Made by a program: the position numbers and the translations under genes
Assembly: GCF_024580145.1 (NCBI RefSeq)
Contig: NZ_JANINI010000005.1
Location: forward strand, 62,001 to 126,000
DNA from: Methyloversatilis sp. XJ19-49
GTDB lineage: Bacteria; Pseudomonadota; Gammaproteobacteria; Burkholderiales; Rhodocyclaceae
Direction of reading: 5' to 3'
DNA: 64,000 bases
Shown here: positions 19,101 through 27,201 of the stretch, piece by piece
Position numbering within the stretch: position 1 is the first letter of the stretch
Layout of the letters: each line of letters begins with the position of its first letter
The notes under the pieces: generated by a model
Databases searched by the model: none
The model's input: only the letters and a program-made list of their open reading frames with translations
What the model was told of the DNA's origin: nothing

Positions 19101-19898
19101 GTAGTACAGCACTTCGGTGTCGCCCGACAATTCACCCAGTTCGCGTTCGGCCGTTTCGAGCGCCAGCGCCAGCAGGTTGCCCGACTGCAGGGTGCGGATG
19201 GCCTGCAGATAAAGCTGACGACGCGTTGCGGCATCCGGTTCGGCGGCACGCAGCAGCAGCAGGATTTTCGCGGCGCTCTGGTACTCGCCGTGGCCGAGCA
19301 GTTCCTTCGCCGCCTCGCGATAGATGCGCGGGTCAGGCCGCACACCTTCGCGCGTGAAGCCCGACAGCAGTTCCAGCGCCAGCACCGCCTGGCCCCAGGA
19401 AAGCGCACGTTCGACCAGTGCCATGCGGTTCTGGTCGGTCAGGCCATCGATCAGCACGGTGCGGCGCAACTTTTCGGGCAGGGCCGCTTCGAGTTCGGCG
19501 CGCCGCGCAGAACCTGGCTGGCTGGCCAGCAGCTCGCTTTCGAACACCGTCCATTCGACCCAGCGCGCCTCGGTGCCCGCGGCACCGGCTGGCGTGCCGG
19601 ACAGCAGCGGCGCCAGCGCGCGGCGCGCATCGTCGTAGTCGCGCCGCGCCAACGCCTGTCGCACCAGCGCCAGGCGCAGTTCGGGATTGTCGGGATCGGT
19701 GCGCAGCAGATTGCGCAGATAGGCGATGGTCAGCGTGTCGCCACGGGTCGCGTTCAGCGTGTATTGCACCAGTTCGCGATACGGATAGAGCACGACCAGC
19801 AGCAGCGCCACCAGCAGCGCAATGCCCAGCAGCACATGCGGCGCGACCAGCCGCGGCCGCTCAAGCGAGGCGGCAGCGTAACTCGATCGTCGCAGCAT
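16185..19898 (-). CDS. pelB: Outer-membrane Pel export porin/TPR protein PelB
   Basis: A 1237-residue protein. It has an N-terminal transmembrane anchor (HVLLGIALLVALLLVVLYPY), a very long periplasmic array of TPR-like helical repeats (to about residue 850), and a C-terminal 16-strand-type beta-barrel ending in an aromatic terminal signature (EFALHYRLFF). The TPR part binds PelA and the barrel exports the polymer. Length and architecture match PelB from Pseudomonas. Its start overlaps the end of pelA by 38 bases. Confidence 0.95.
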   Translation of the reverse strand: MLRRSSYAAASLERPRLVAPHVLLGIALLVALLLVVLYPYRELVQYTLNATRGDTLTIAYLRNLLRTDPDNPELRLALVRQALARRDYDDARRALAPLLSGTPAGAAGTEARWVEWTVFESELLASQPGSARRAELEAALPEKLRRTVLIDGLTDQNRMALVERALSWGQAVLALELLSGFTREGVRPDPRIYREAAKELLGHGEYQSAAKILLLLRAAEPDAATRRQLYLQAIRTLQSGNLLALALETAERELGELSGDTEVLYYLVTLARAANRPDAAARFARAMLKLSLQQQWRRTLLAQSGFDARPWRVATKGVPDLPFDDRIYTLGFEAFLGNRQLDDAQRVAASAVRQAPDSLIWRERLATSSEWAGKPQEGLDQWLVIARRTGREDAWDAVLRLAPGLLDDEALLAGLRHRIARQPGDSRLLTAIIATYERLGRPREGIEFLQGLGGANPPQTVLVALADLAERAADIELALATLARIDASATPDVRRTSRRAALLISRNRFDEAMAALEAVRPAASDADRDYWRLYASLAQLLQDDDRARDALARITRFDDAEVSELQDLVELLLDVAPLQAAREAERGWRLHGDRVWLMRTLDLYVFTGRPQDIGRIIGELSDAQRRDAEQLPLFLQIRARWHQAAGRKAQALDDFSAALAIDPGSVEVRSALLWLFIDGNDTLALRELLARHEQSWSREPLLHDALAASWQALSRPQTALERYLLPRVGAQRGDFLWMMNVADALEQNQETERAWRLREQLWRAERPKLRVLAADDIAQLQRLARVRLARAQQPGDASHALLREVLRLDRAPDGEWLPAAKELALSWFIDHGEYEAVRGFLWHQYGRALNRPLWADITAALGQGDVAAVGALLEQWDERLPRYDRVNSARMVGDVRRAQTAAFETMDAQRDDAPLHLQLSDALLDYSDRFDLDIAQRELAGIDERQQSATLDIGVAPDLRFSVEFGSITRGRGDNVDYSAVPDEREYLLGRLAWAHGDGVTRITVGQRDGFETIHPFAIEREQRIDRRLSGSLGIGLNMPATENLGLRVAGMRDQVELRGTYRVSRYDRIGLQLSRYRYQAQNDLDIGRGRLWQAEYVHSIRTELPDLEVSAYVAGYRFNPSDIDLADARAVDIKNRLFFASASDATALRPQSFNLHGVRLTHNVRLARDYTKALRPFGSVGVLNNSVSGAGYDVALGLAGSVLGTDHFSLSWRQNKGGGGLFARTTEFALHYRLFF

Positions 19899-22668
19899 GC
19901 GCGGTCAGCCTGAAGTGTGAAAGTCCCGCGTCGCTACGGTAGGGCTTGAGCGCCTTGCCGTCCGCACTGGCGGTGCATCGATCGATGTTCGCGAGCGCGA
20001 ATTCGAGCGGCACGTGGGCTCGCAGGTCCAGCACCAGCCGATCTGCATCGCGCGTCATCGCGGCGATGCGGCCGTTGCTGCTGGACAGCGCGGGCGCCGC
20101 CGGCGCCGTGGGCAGCAGGCCGAAGCTCGCCTGATCGGCGGCCAGATGCAGATAGCGGCCTTCCGGTCCGGCGTTGAAGCCCGCCACGCCGGACGCTGCG
20201 GCGATATCCGGATAACCCAGTTCAACCGGCAGGCGCAGCGTTCGCAGGTGCGGCGCATTGCGCACCAGGTAGCGCTGTCCGTCCAGTGAGCGCGCCAGCA
20301 CGAGGTCGTTGAAGTTCATCGCGATGCGCACGTACTCGCTCGGAAACACCGGGTGGACGTCCTGCGCCAGCGCATGGCGATACACCTTGTGCAGCGCGTC
20401 GAGCGCCGCCCGCTTGCTGGCCGAATACGTGTGGTAGTAGATGTTGATCGGCTTCAGACGGCGCGGTGAGCCCGTGTAGTCGAAGGTTTCGATGACGCGC
20501 CCGAAGCCGTAGAACGGGCCGGTCCACAAGTTCGTGTAGACGTTCTCGTTCATGATCGGCGCATGCACGTGGAAGCGCCGCCCCTGCCACGATCCCAGCG
20601 CGGACACCGCGGCCAGACTGGCGTAGTTGCGGGTGGCCACCGTGTAGCCGCCATTCATCTGCAGCATGCCGGCGGCGTCGACGATGTCCAGCGCAGCTTC
20701 GGTGGGCGACGCATCGCCGGTCCACAACATCAGCCCGACCGGTTTGCCGGGCGGTGCCAGACGACTGCGGATGTAGTCGCGCGAACCCAGAATCTCGCGC
20801 TGCAGGCTCGGCACATAGCCCTTGGGCGCCAGCGAGTAACCTTGCAGCGACTCGCGCACCTCGCCGCGTTCCACGCTGTCCCAGAAGAACGGGTGCGTAT
20901 AGCTGTGCGACGCGATTTCGACGTGCGGCAGCGCGAACATGCGACGCGCCACATCTTCCATCAGCGGCGACTCTTTCGGGTACGCACCCTGCGGGCTGGT
21001 TTCAACCTCGATGACCGACATCGCGTGCGGCACGACGTAGCGCTTGAGCACATCGTCGAGCAGCACTTCCGCCGCCAGACGACGGCCCGGCATTTCGGCG
21101 CGCGAAGGAAAACCGTCGCCATCGATGTGGGCGAAGAACATGCGGCGTCCGGCTGCCGTCGTGGTGTCGGCGACCGGCAGCGCAGGCAGCGCCAGCGCCT
21201 GACGGATGAAGGCAAAGGGTTCGACGATCCAGCGCGACTGTTCGTCCTCGCCCGGGAGCACGCGCACCACGAAAGGATTCAGCACGTAGCCGCCCCACCC
21301 GGTGAGGGCGGCCGCATCGTAGTGCGTACCGTTGGCGTCCGACAGGCGCAGCAGCGTCCGTGCACCGGGCGCCGACACCCGGATCGGCTCGACACCGCGT
21401 CGCTCGGGAAGCGCCGGCGACTCGTAGCCGATCAGCGCATCGGCACTGACGACCTTCAACGCACCTTTCGGCGGCGCCGCGTCGTCGAGCCCGGCGGCAC
21501 GCACGAAGCTGCCCGCGGGCTGGAACCCGAAACTGCCGAATACCGCAACCCGCGTGCCGTCGGCGATGCGCGCAGCCAGCCAGTTCGACAGCGCGCCGGT
21601 GCGATCCGGCGGAACGTAGCCGTCGAACCAGGCGACGACGCCGGCGTAGTCGCCGGCGGAAACCGCTTCCGGAAGGGGGCCGTTGACGTCTACATACTCC
21701 GCCACATAGCCCATGTGATTGACCGGCATTTCGGCGTAGCGGTGTGCATTCGACGCATTGATGCGGGTCGATTCACGGGCGTTGTAGAGGAACATCACCT
21801 TGCGCGGCAGCACTTCGATCAGGCCGACGCCGGTTGTTTCGAGCGCGGCATCGGTGACATAGGGCACGATGCCGTGCGACAGGATGCGTTGGGCGGTCGC
21901 CCGCGCCAGCGCGCGGTCGGTCGGCGCCACATAGTCGATCGCCAGCACCGTGGCACCATGCTGGTCGCGTGCCGCGAGCAATTGGCCCAGCAGCCAGTCG
22001 CGATCCGCCTGCGACACCTCGACATAGCGTTTCTTCTTCGCGTCCCAGCCGCGATAGAGCGATTCGGCCGCCACGGCGAACACCTCGCCGCGCAGCGCGG
22101 GCAGCAGTTCGAAGCCGCGGTTCATGATGAGGCGGATGCCCGGAAAGCGTGTGCGCATCAGGCGGATCACCGCCACCAGGCCGGCCTGCTGCGCCGCAAC
22201 GTCAGCGTTCTTCACCAGGTGGTAGGAATCGAGCGTGTCGAGAAAGAAGCCGCGGTAGCCGCGCGTCCACAGCGGTGCAATGACCTGCTCGGCGAAGAAG
22301 GCCGGCCAGTCCGGCTGCGCCTGATCGATCACGATGGATTGCCAGTCGGTATTGCTGCCGATGCGCCACGGCGCCGGGATGCGCGAGGCGTAGCCGCGCG
22401 ACGGATGCACTTCGCCGACGCTGACATAGGCGAACAGTTCGCTGCCGGCACCTTCAGCCTTGCCGGCACGGTAGGCGACCGGATCGAAACCGTGGTCGGG
22501 TTCGACCACCGCGATGTCGAACGCCTTCAGGGAGGCCAGCGGCGCCTGCTTGCCGTAGTGCAACGCGATCGAAGGGAGGTCAGCCGCGCGCGCTGGCGTC
22601 ACGCAAGCGAAGCATGAAGCGACGAGACACAGCAGGACGCACAGAACACCTCGCAACCCCCGGGGCAT
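19861..22668 (-). CDS. pelA: Pel deacetylase/hydrolase PelA
   Basis: A periplasmic enzyme that partly deacetylates Pel and can cleave it. From the ATG at 22668 it has 935 residues, with a signal peptide (MPRGLRGVLCVLLCLVASCF, cleavage near ARAA). An in-frame ATG at 22734 would give an abnormally long leader and has GGAG too close. The N-terminal hydrolase domain has GYRGFFLDTLDSYH and the acidic residue in FAVAAESLYRGW. The C-terminal polysaccharide-deacetylase (CE4-like) domain has FFAHIDGDGFPSR and the metal motif HSYTH. It is the first gene of pelABCDEFG. The operon contains no dedicated regulator gene. Confidence 0.95.
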   Translation of the reverse strand: MPRGLRGVLCVLLCLVASCFACVTPARAADLPSIALHYGKQAPLASLKAFDIAVVEPDHGFDPVAYRAGKAEGAGSELFAYVSVGEVHPSRGYASRIPAPWRIGSNTDWQSIVIDQAQPDWPAFFAEQVIAPLWTRGYRGFFLDTLDSYHLVKNADVAAQQAGLVAVIRLMRTRFPGIRLIMNRGFELLPALRGEVFAVAAESLYRGWDAKKKRYVEVSQADRDWLLGQLLAARDQHGATVLAIDYVAPTDRALARATAQRILSHGIVPYVTDAALETTGVGLIEVLPRKVMFLYNARESTRINASNAHRYAEMPVNHMGYVAEYVDVNGPLPEAVSAGDYAGVVAWFDGYVPPDRTGALSNWLAARIADGTRVAVFGSFGFQPAGSFVRAAGLDDAAPPKGALKVVSADALIGYESPALPERRGVEPIRVSAPGARTLLRLSDANGTHYDAAALTGWGGYVLNPFVVRVLPGEDEQSRWIVEPFAFIRQALALPALPVADTTTAAGRRMFFAHIDGDGFPSRAEMPGRRLAAEVLLDDVLKRYVVPHAMSVIEVETSPQGAYPKESPLMEDVARRMFALPHVEIASHSYTHPFFWDSVERGEVRESLQGYSLAPKGYVPSLQREILGSRDYIRSRLAPPGKPVGLMLWTGDASPTEAALDIVDAAGMLQMNGGYTVATRNYASLAAVSALGSWQGRRFHVHAPIMNENVYTNLWTGPFYGFGRVIETFDYTGSPRRLKPINIYYHTYSASKRAALDALHKVYRHALAQDVHPVFPSEYVRIAMNFNDLVLARSLDGQRYLVRNAPHLRTLRLPVELGYPDIAAASGVAGFNAGPEGRYLHLAADQASFGLLPTAPAAPALSSSNGRIAAMTRDADRLVLDLRAHVPLEFALANIDRCTASADGKALKPYRSDAGLSHFRLTAHAATIELRCRLA

Positions 22669-22765
22669 CAGGGTACGCGGCGTGGCGCACGCGTCGGTTG
22701 CGCGTGCGCAATGCCAGTCGGCTCGAGCGGACATGCTCCGGACAGGTTCGTGGTTGGAACCCGGA

Positions 22766-22792
22766 TTAACGACGGCCTTGCGGGAACCTTTA
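22766..22792 (-). promoter_or_regulatory. Candidate sigma-28-type promoter upstream of pelA
   Basis: On the minus strand the sequence reads TAAA, a 15-base spacer, then GTCGTTAA. It fits the flagellar sigma-28 (FliA) consensus TAAA-N15-GCCGATAA with an exact first box and 6 of 8 bases in the second. It lies about 30 bases before the ATG at 22734 and about 100 before 22668. No convincing sigma-70 promoter was spotted in the 153-bp gap to the Anbu gene. Chance matches are possible. Confidence 0.35.
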
Positions 22793-22887
22793 GCTTTGCG
22801 GGCGGGGCGGCGGAAACGCCAGAAAGGACAACGGTCCTGTGCGGCGCAACGCGCGCCGCCACGCAGCGCACCGGGCCCCGAGCGATA

Positions 22888-23619
22888 TCAGCCCGGTATC
22901 CAGTCCGGCGAGGGCAGTGCGTGGAAGGCCTCGCGCAGGCTTTCGCCCCAGCGGCTGCGGATCATTTCGAAGTAGGCGTTGTCGGCGTCGATGCGCAGGC
23001 TGGAGCACACCTTGAGCCCGTCGCGGCGCAATACCAGGAGGTCGAGCGGCAGTCCGACCGACAGGTTGGACCGTATGGTCGAATCCATCGATATCAGCGC
23101 GCACTTGGCCGCATCGTCGAGCAGGGTTTCCGGGCGGATGACGCGGTCGATGATGGGCTTGCCGTACTTGGCCTCGCCGATCTGGAAGTATGGCGTATCG
23201 CGTGTCGCCTCGATGAAATTGCCGGCCGAGTAGATCTGGAACAGCCGCGGCACCTCACCCAGGATCTGACCGCCGAGGATGAAGGATGCGTTGAATTCGA
23301 TGCCGAACTCCTGCAGGGCATCGGCGTCGCGCGCATACACCTCGCGCAGGCAGTCGCCGACATGGCGGGCCGCTTCGAAAAGGTTCGCCACGGTATGCAG
23401 GTTGGGGCCGTCGGTGGTCAGGCGCTCGCGCAACAGGCTCACCAGCGTCTGCGTGACCGCGAGATTGCCTGCGCTCATCAGCACGAGCACGCGTTCGCCC
23501 GTCCGCTCGAACACATTCATCTTGCGGAAGGTATTGATGTGATCGACCCCCGCATTGGTGCGTGAATCGGACAGGCAGACCAGCCCGGCGTCGAGCAGCA
23601 TGCCCACGCAGTAAGTCAT
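22888..23619 (-). CDS. Anbu, bacterial proteasome-like peptidase
   Basis: A 243-residue Ntn-hydrolase of the Anbu (ancestral beta subunit) family, related to HslV and the 20S proteasome beta subunit. After Met removal the N-terminus is Thr (MTYCVGMLLDAGLVCLSDSR). It keeps the proteasomal Asp17 (LSDSRTN) and a Lys at about position 32 (FRKM). Known Anbu forms open helical, lock-washer-like assemblies; its substrates are unknown. It is the last gene of a minus-strand cluster with a transglutaminase, an alpha-E protein and a circularly permuted ATP-grasp protein, the standard Anbu neighbourhood. Confidence 0.93.
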   Translation of the reverse strand: MTYCVGMLLDAGLVCLSDSRTNAGVDHINTFRKMNVFERTGERVLVLMSAGNLAVTQTLVSLLRERLTTDGPNLHTVANLFEAARHVGDCLREVYARDADALQEFGIEFNASFILGGQILGEVPRLFQIYSAGNFIEATRDTPYFQIGEAKYGKPIIDRVIRPETLLDDAAKCALISMDSTIRSNLSVGLPLDLLVLRRDGLKVCSSLRIDADNAYFEMIRSRWGESLREAFHALPSPDWIPG

Positions 23620-23718
23620 GGCAGAATTTCCGGCAGGTGTGGAAGAGGAATGTTATCCGTGTCGGCGGGGCTGTGCGCAGTGCGGCCCGAAAAGCGACAG
23701 CCGGGCGAGCCCGCCCGT

Positions 23719-24531
23719 TCAGTGGCGGTGCACGGACACCCGCGTCACCGTCATCACGGCATGGTCAGCCGTGTCGCTCAGACGCACCGGGCAGGCGTCC
23801 AGATGATCGCGGCCGACAGCCAGCCGGCAGTAGCCCTGCCCGGCCAGCGACCGTTCGAGCACATCGACGCTGACCCAGCCGGCTTCGCCACCGGCAGCCG
23901 GGCCGCTGGCCAGCCAGACATCGACCCAGGTATGCGGCGCAGCCCATTCCCCGGCGGCATCGACCAGATAGCCGCTGACGAAACGGGCCGGCAGGCCGGC
24001 GGCACGACAGCAGGCGATGAAGGCATGCGCGATGTCGGCGCCGCAGCCGCGCCCGGCTTCGAATGCACTGGCGGCACCGGCCGGCGGCACGCATTCGGGC
24101 TGATGACGGACAGCGCCGCATACCGCGCCGCTCAGATCGAGCAGTTCGCCCACGGTGTCGCGCCGCGCGCGAAGATGGGTGGCCGCCATCGCATGCGCCT
24201 GCTCGTCGCTTTCCGTCAGGCGGCTGGTCGCCAGATAGGACAGCGGCGACAGCGTACCCGCATCGCGCGGCATCCACGCCGCATCGTCGGTCATGCGAAC
24301 CGTCCCGCTGACCAGAATGGACAGCTCGCTGTGCGGGCGGTCAAGCGTCAGCAGGTGACCGACATTGCCATGCGCATCGATCGAGCGGCGCGCGTTGCCC
24401 GGCGCCTGAACCTTCCAGGCCAGTGCCCGCTGGGTCGAATCCTCGCGCGGCGTCAGTCGCAGTTGCTGGATGCTGTACTGCACCGGCCGCGTGTAGCGCA
24501 GCGTGGTTTCGTGGCGGATGTCGAGCAGCAT
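23719..24531 (-). CDS. Transglutaminase family protein (Anbu operon)
   Basis: A 270-residue cysteine-protease-fold protein. The N-terminal beta domain (MLLDIRHETTLRYTRPVQYS) precedes a transglutaminase-like core with an apparently complete triad: Cys in AGRGCGADIAHAFIACCRAA, His in APHTWVDVWLA, and Asp in WVSVDVLE. It may be a peptidase or amide-bond-cleaving enzyme acting on the peptide made by the accompanying ATP-grasp protein; this is the current idea for the family, not shown here. Contrast the transglutaminase-like gene at 9371, which lacks the Cys. Confidence 0.92.
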   Translation of the reverse strand: MLLDIRHETTLRYTRPVQYSIQQLRLTPREDSTQRALAWKVQAPGNARRSIDAHGNVGHLLTLDRPHSELSILVSGTVRMTDDAAWMPRDAGTLSPLSYLATSRLTESDEQAHAMAATHLRARRDTVGELLDLSGAVCGAVRHQPECVPPAGAASAFEAGRGCGADIAHAFIACCRAAGLPARFVSGYLVDAAGEWAAPHTWVDVWLASGPAAGGEAGWVSVDVLERSLAGQGYCRLAVGRDHLDACPVRLSDTADHAVMTVTRVSVHRH

Positions 24532-24605
24532 GATCGTCTCCTCTGATTTCGGCAGTCAAGTCGTCGCCGGGCCGCCCCCAGGGCGACTTGTCCCCCCGGG
24601 GGGAC

Positions 24606-25556
24606 TCAATTCGACGACATGGGCACCAGGAAGTCTTCGGACACCCGGTTGCCCAGATCGATGACACGTACGATGAATTGCGTGAGGTATTCGTGCAGGC
24701 CACGCGCGAACACGTCCTCGATGCGGCCGAACTTCAGGCTGGCCTGCAATTCGCCGGCACGTCTTTCGGTTTCGCTCGAACGGTAGTTCGACAGCGCATT
24801 CAGGTTTTCGAACACTTCGACCATGCTGGTGCGCAACGAGCGCGGCATCTGGTCGTTCAGGATCAGCAGTTCGGCGACCTTGACCGGCGTGATCAGGTCG
24901 CGGTAGACCTTGCGATACACCTCGAATGCCGACACCGAGCGCAACAGCGCGCTCCACTGGTAATAATCGGCTGCGGTATCGGGCGGTGCGGCACCGTCGA
25001 CCAGCATGTGGTACTTCACGTCGATGAAGCGCGCGGTCGCGTCGGCCCGTTCGAGGAAGGTACCGAGGCGAATGAAGTGAAACGCCTCGTCGCGCAGCAT
25101 GGTGCCCAGCGTGACGCCGCGCGACAGGTGCGAGCGGAACTTGACCCACTCGAAGAATTCACCGATTTCGCTGCCGGCGAGCTTCCAGCGCGGGTAGTCG
25201 CGCATCTTGAGCCAGGTGTCGTTGGTGGTTTCCCACATTTCCGACGTGATGGTGCCGCGCACCGCGTGGGCGTTTTCGCGCGCCATGCGCAGGCAACTCA
25301 TGATCGACGACGAATTCGTGCCGTCGAACACCATGAATTCGAGCACCGATTCCATCGTGGCTGCACTGTGCTTGGCGCGGAAAGCGTCTTCCAGACCGGT
25401 GATCGACAGTGTCGCCCCCCAGCCGGCGTCGATGCCGCCTTCGGCCTGCGGCACCATCGACATGCGGTAATTCACGTCCAGCATGCGGGCGACGTTTTCG
25501 GCGCGCTCGATGTAGCGCGCCATCCAGTAGAGGTGATCTGCGGTGCGGCTCAGCAT
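24606..25556 (-). CDS. Alpha-E domain protein (DUF403)
   Basis: A 316-residue, almost entirely alpha-helical protein of the Alpha-E family. It opens with the diagnostic MLSRTADHLYWMARYIERAE and continues with VARMLDVNYRMSM. The family is nearly always encoded beside a circularly permuted ATP-grasp protein and a transglutaminase, as here, and is thought to work with them in peptide ligation or modification. Its biochemical role is unknown. The gene follows the ATP-grasp gene after one base. Confidence 0.93.
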   Translation of the reverse strand: MLSRTADHLYWMARYIERAENVARMLDVNYRMSMVPQAEGGIDAGWGATLSITGLEDAFRAKHSAATMESVLEFMVFDGTNSSSIMSCLRMARENAHAVRGTITSEMWETTNDTWLKMRDYPRWKLAGSEIGEFFEWVKFRSHLSRGVTLGTMLRDEAFHFIRLGTFLERADATARFIDVKYHMLVDGAAPPDTAADYYQWSALLRSVSAFEVYRKVYRDLITPVKVAELLILNDQMPRSLRTSMVEVFENLNALSNYRSSETERRAGELQASLKFGRIEDVFARGLHEYLTQFIVRVIDLGNRVSEDFLVPMSSN

Positions 25557-25557
25557 G

Positions 25558-26979
25558 TCAGACCTCCAGTATCCAGGTGTCCTTGGTGCCGCCGCCCTGC
25601 GACGAATTCACCACCAGCGAACCTTCCCGCAGTGCCACGCGGGTCAGGCCGCCCGGAACCATGTTGATGTCCTTGCCCGACAGCACGAACGGACGCAGGT
25701 CGATGTGGCGCGGCGCGATGCCGGCATCGACGAAGGTCGGGCACGCGGACAGCGCGAGCGTGGGCTGGGCGATGTAGCGATCCGGCGTGTCGATGATGAG
25801 CTGCCGGAAGCGTTCGATCTCCTCCTTCGTGGCACGCGGGCCGATGAGCATGCCGTAGCCGCCTGCGCCATGCGTCTCCTTGACGACCAGTTCGTCCAGG
25901 TGGGACAGCACGTAAGCCAGATCGTCCGGCTTGCGGCACATGAAGGTCGGTACATTGTTCAGCAGCGGTTCTTCGCCGAGGTAGAAACGGATCATGTCCG
26001 GCACATAGGGATAGATCGACTTGTCGTCGGCCACGCCGGTACCGATCGCATTGGCCAGCGTGACATGTCCGTCGCGATAGACCTGCAGCAGCCCCGGCAC
26101 GCCAAGCATGGAATCGGGCCGGAAGGCGAGTGGATCGAGGAAGTCGTCGTCGATGCGGCGGTAGATCACATCCACCCGCTGCGGACCCTGCGTGGTGCGC
26201 ATGTACAGGTGCTCGTCGCGCACGAACAGGTCCTGCCCCTCGACCAGTTCGACGCCCATCTGCTGGGCGAGGAAGGCGTGTTCGAAGTAGGCCGAGTTGT
26301 AGGCCCCCGGCGTGAGTACGACGACCGTGGGATCGATGACCCCGGCCGGCGCCACAGCGCGCAGATTGGTCAGCAGCATGTCCGGATAGTGTTCGACCGG
26401 CGCCACGCGGTAGCGCGAGAACAACTCCGGGAACAGCCGCATCATCATGCGCCGGTCTTCCAGCATGTAGGACACGCCGGAGGGCACGCGCAGATTGTCT
26501 TCCAGCACGTAGAACTCGCCGGCACCGGCACGCACGACGTCGACCCCGGCGATGTGCGCATAGATGCCGCCGGGCACATCGACGCCCTGCATTTCCGGGC
26601 GGTACTGGCTGTTCGACAGGATCTGTTCGGCCGGCACGTGACCGGCCTTGATGATTTCCTGGTCGTGGTAGACGTCATTCAGGAACATGTTCAGCGCCTT
26701 GACCCGCTGGCGCAGACCGGCCGCGAGCTGCTTCCACTCCTGCGCCGGAATGATGCGCGGCACGATGTCGAACGGGATCAGGCGTTCCTTGCCGGATTCT
26801 TCGCCATAGACGGCGAAGGTGATGCCGACGCGGTGAAAGACGAGGTCGGCTTCGGCACGCTTCTGGGCAATGCGCTCGGGGGGCGTTTCCGCAAGCCACT
26901 TCTGGTATCCGGCGTAGTGACTGCGCACCGTGCCTTCGGCACTGTTCATTTCGTCATAGATCGACGACGGATTTGCCAT
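25558..26979 (-). CDS. Circularly permuted ATP-grasp protein (Anbu operon)
   Basis: A 473-residue protein of the circularly permuted ATP-grasp type 2 family (DUF404/DUF407), predicted to join a carboxylate to an amine using ATP. Recognisable segments are FDIVPRIIPAQEWKQLAAGL, GVDVVRAGAGEFYVLEDNLR, LVVKETHGAGGYGMLIGPRA and the C-terminal GSLVVNSSQGGGTKDTWIL. The start at 26979 (MANPSSIYDEMNS) is typical; the longer upstream extension is not conserved-looking. It is the first gene of the four-gene Anbu cluster. Confidence 0.93.
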   Translation of the reverse strand: MANPSSIYDEMNSAEGTVRSHYAGYQKWLAETPPERIAQKRAEADLVFHRVGITFAVYGEESGKERLIPFDIVPRIIPAQEWKQLAAGLRQRVKALNMFLNDVYHDQEIIKAGHVPAEQILSNSQYRPEMQGVDVPGGIYAHIAGVDVVRAGAGEFYVLEDNLRVPSGVSYMLEDRRMMMRLFPELFSRYRVAPVEHYPDMLLTNLRAVAPAGVIDPTVVVLTPGAYNSAYFEHAFLAQQMGVELVEGQDLFVRDEHLYMRTTQGPQRVDVIYRRIDDDFLDPLAFRPDSMLGVPGLLQVYRDGHVTLANAIGTGVADDKSIYPYVPDMIRFYLGEEPLLNNVPTFMCRKPDDLAYVLSHLDELVVKETHGAGGYGMLIGPRATKEEIERFRQLIIDTPDRYIAQPTLALSACPTFVDAGIAPRHIDLRPFVLSGKDINMVPGGLTRVALREGSLVVNSSQGGGTKDTWILEV

Positions 26980-27144
26980 GATCGTGTTGTCTCGGTGGTG
27001 ATGTGTCGCGTGTGCTGACTTCATCCGGAGCACAGCGAGAAATGTGCCATGCCCCAAAGCCGCGTCGATACTCGAAAACCCCTGCCTCGAATGGGTTTTT
27101 GCACCACAACGGTGCGGCAACCGGATTCAACTGGTGCAGAGCCG

Positions 27145-27178
27145 CAAAACAAAACGCCCCGCAAGGTGCGGGGCGTTC
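27145..27178 (-). terminator. Rho-independent terminator after the thiolase gene
   Basis: A perfect 10-bp stem (AACGCCCCGC pairing with GCGGGGCGTT, 5-base loop) is followed on the minus strand by TTTTGTTTT. It lies 24 bp past the thiolase stop and ends the operon running from 30729. Confidence 0.9.
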
Positions 27179-27201
27179 CGGAGTGTTGAAGCGGCACGCG
27201 C

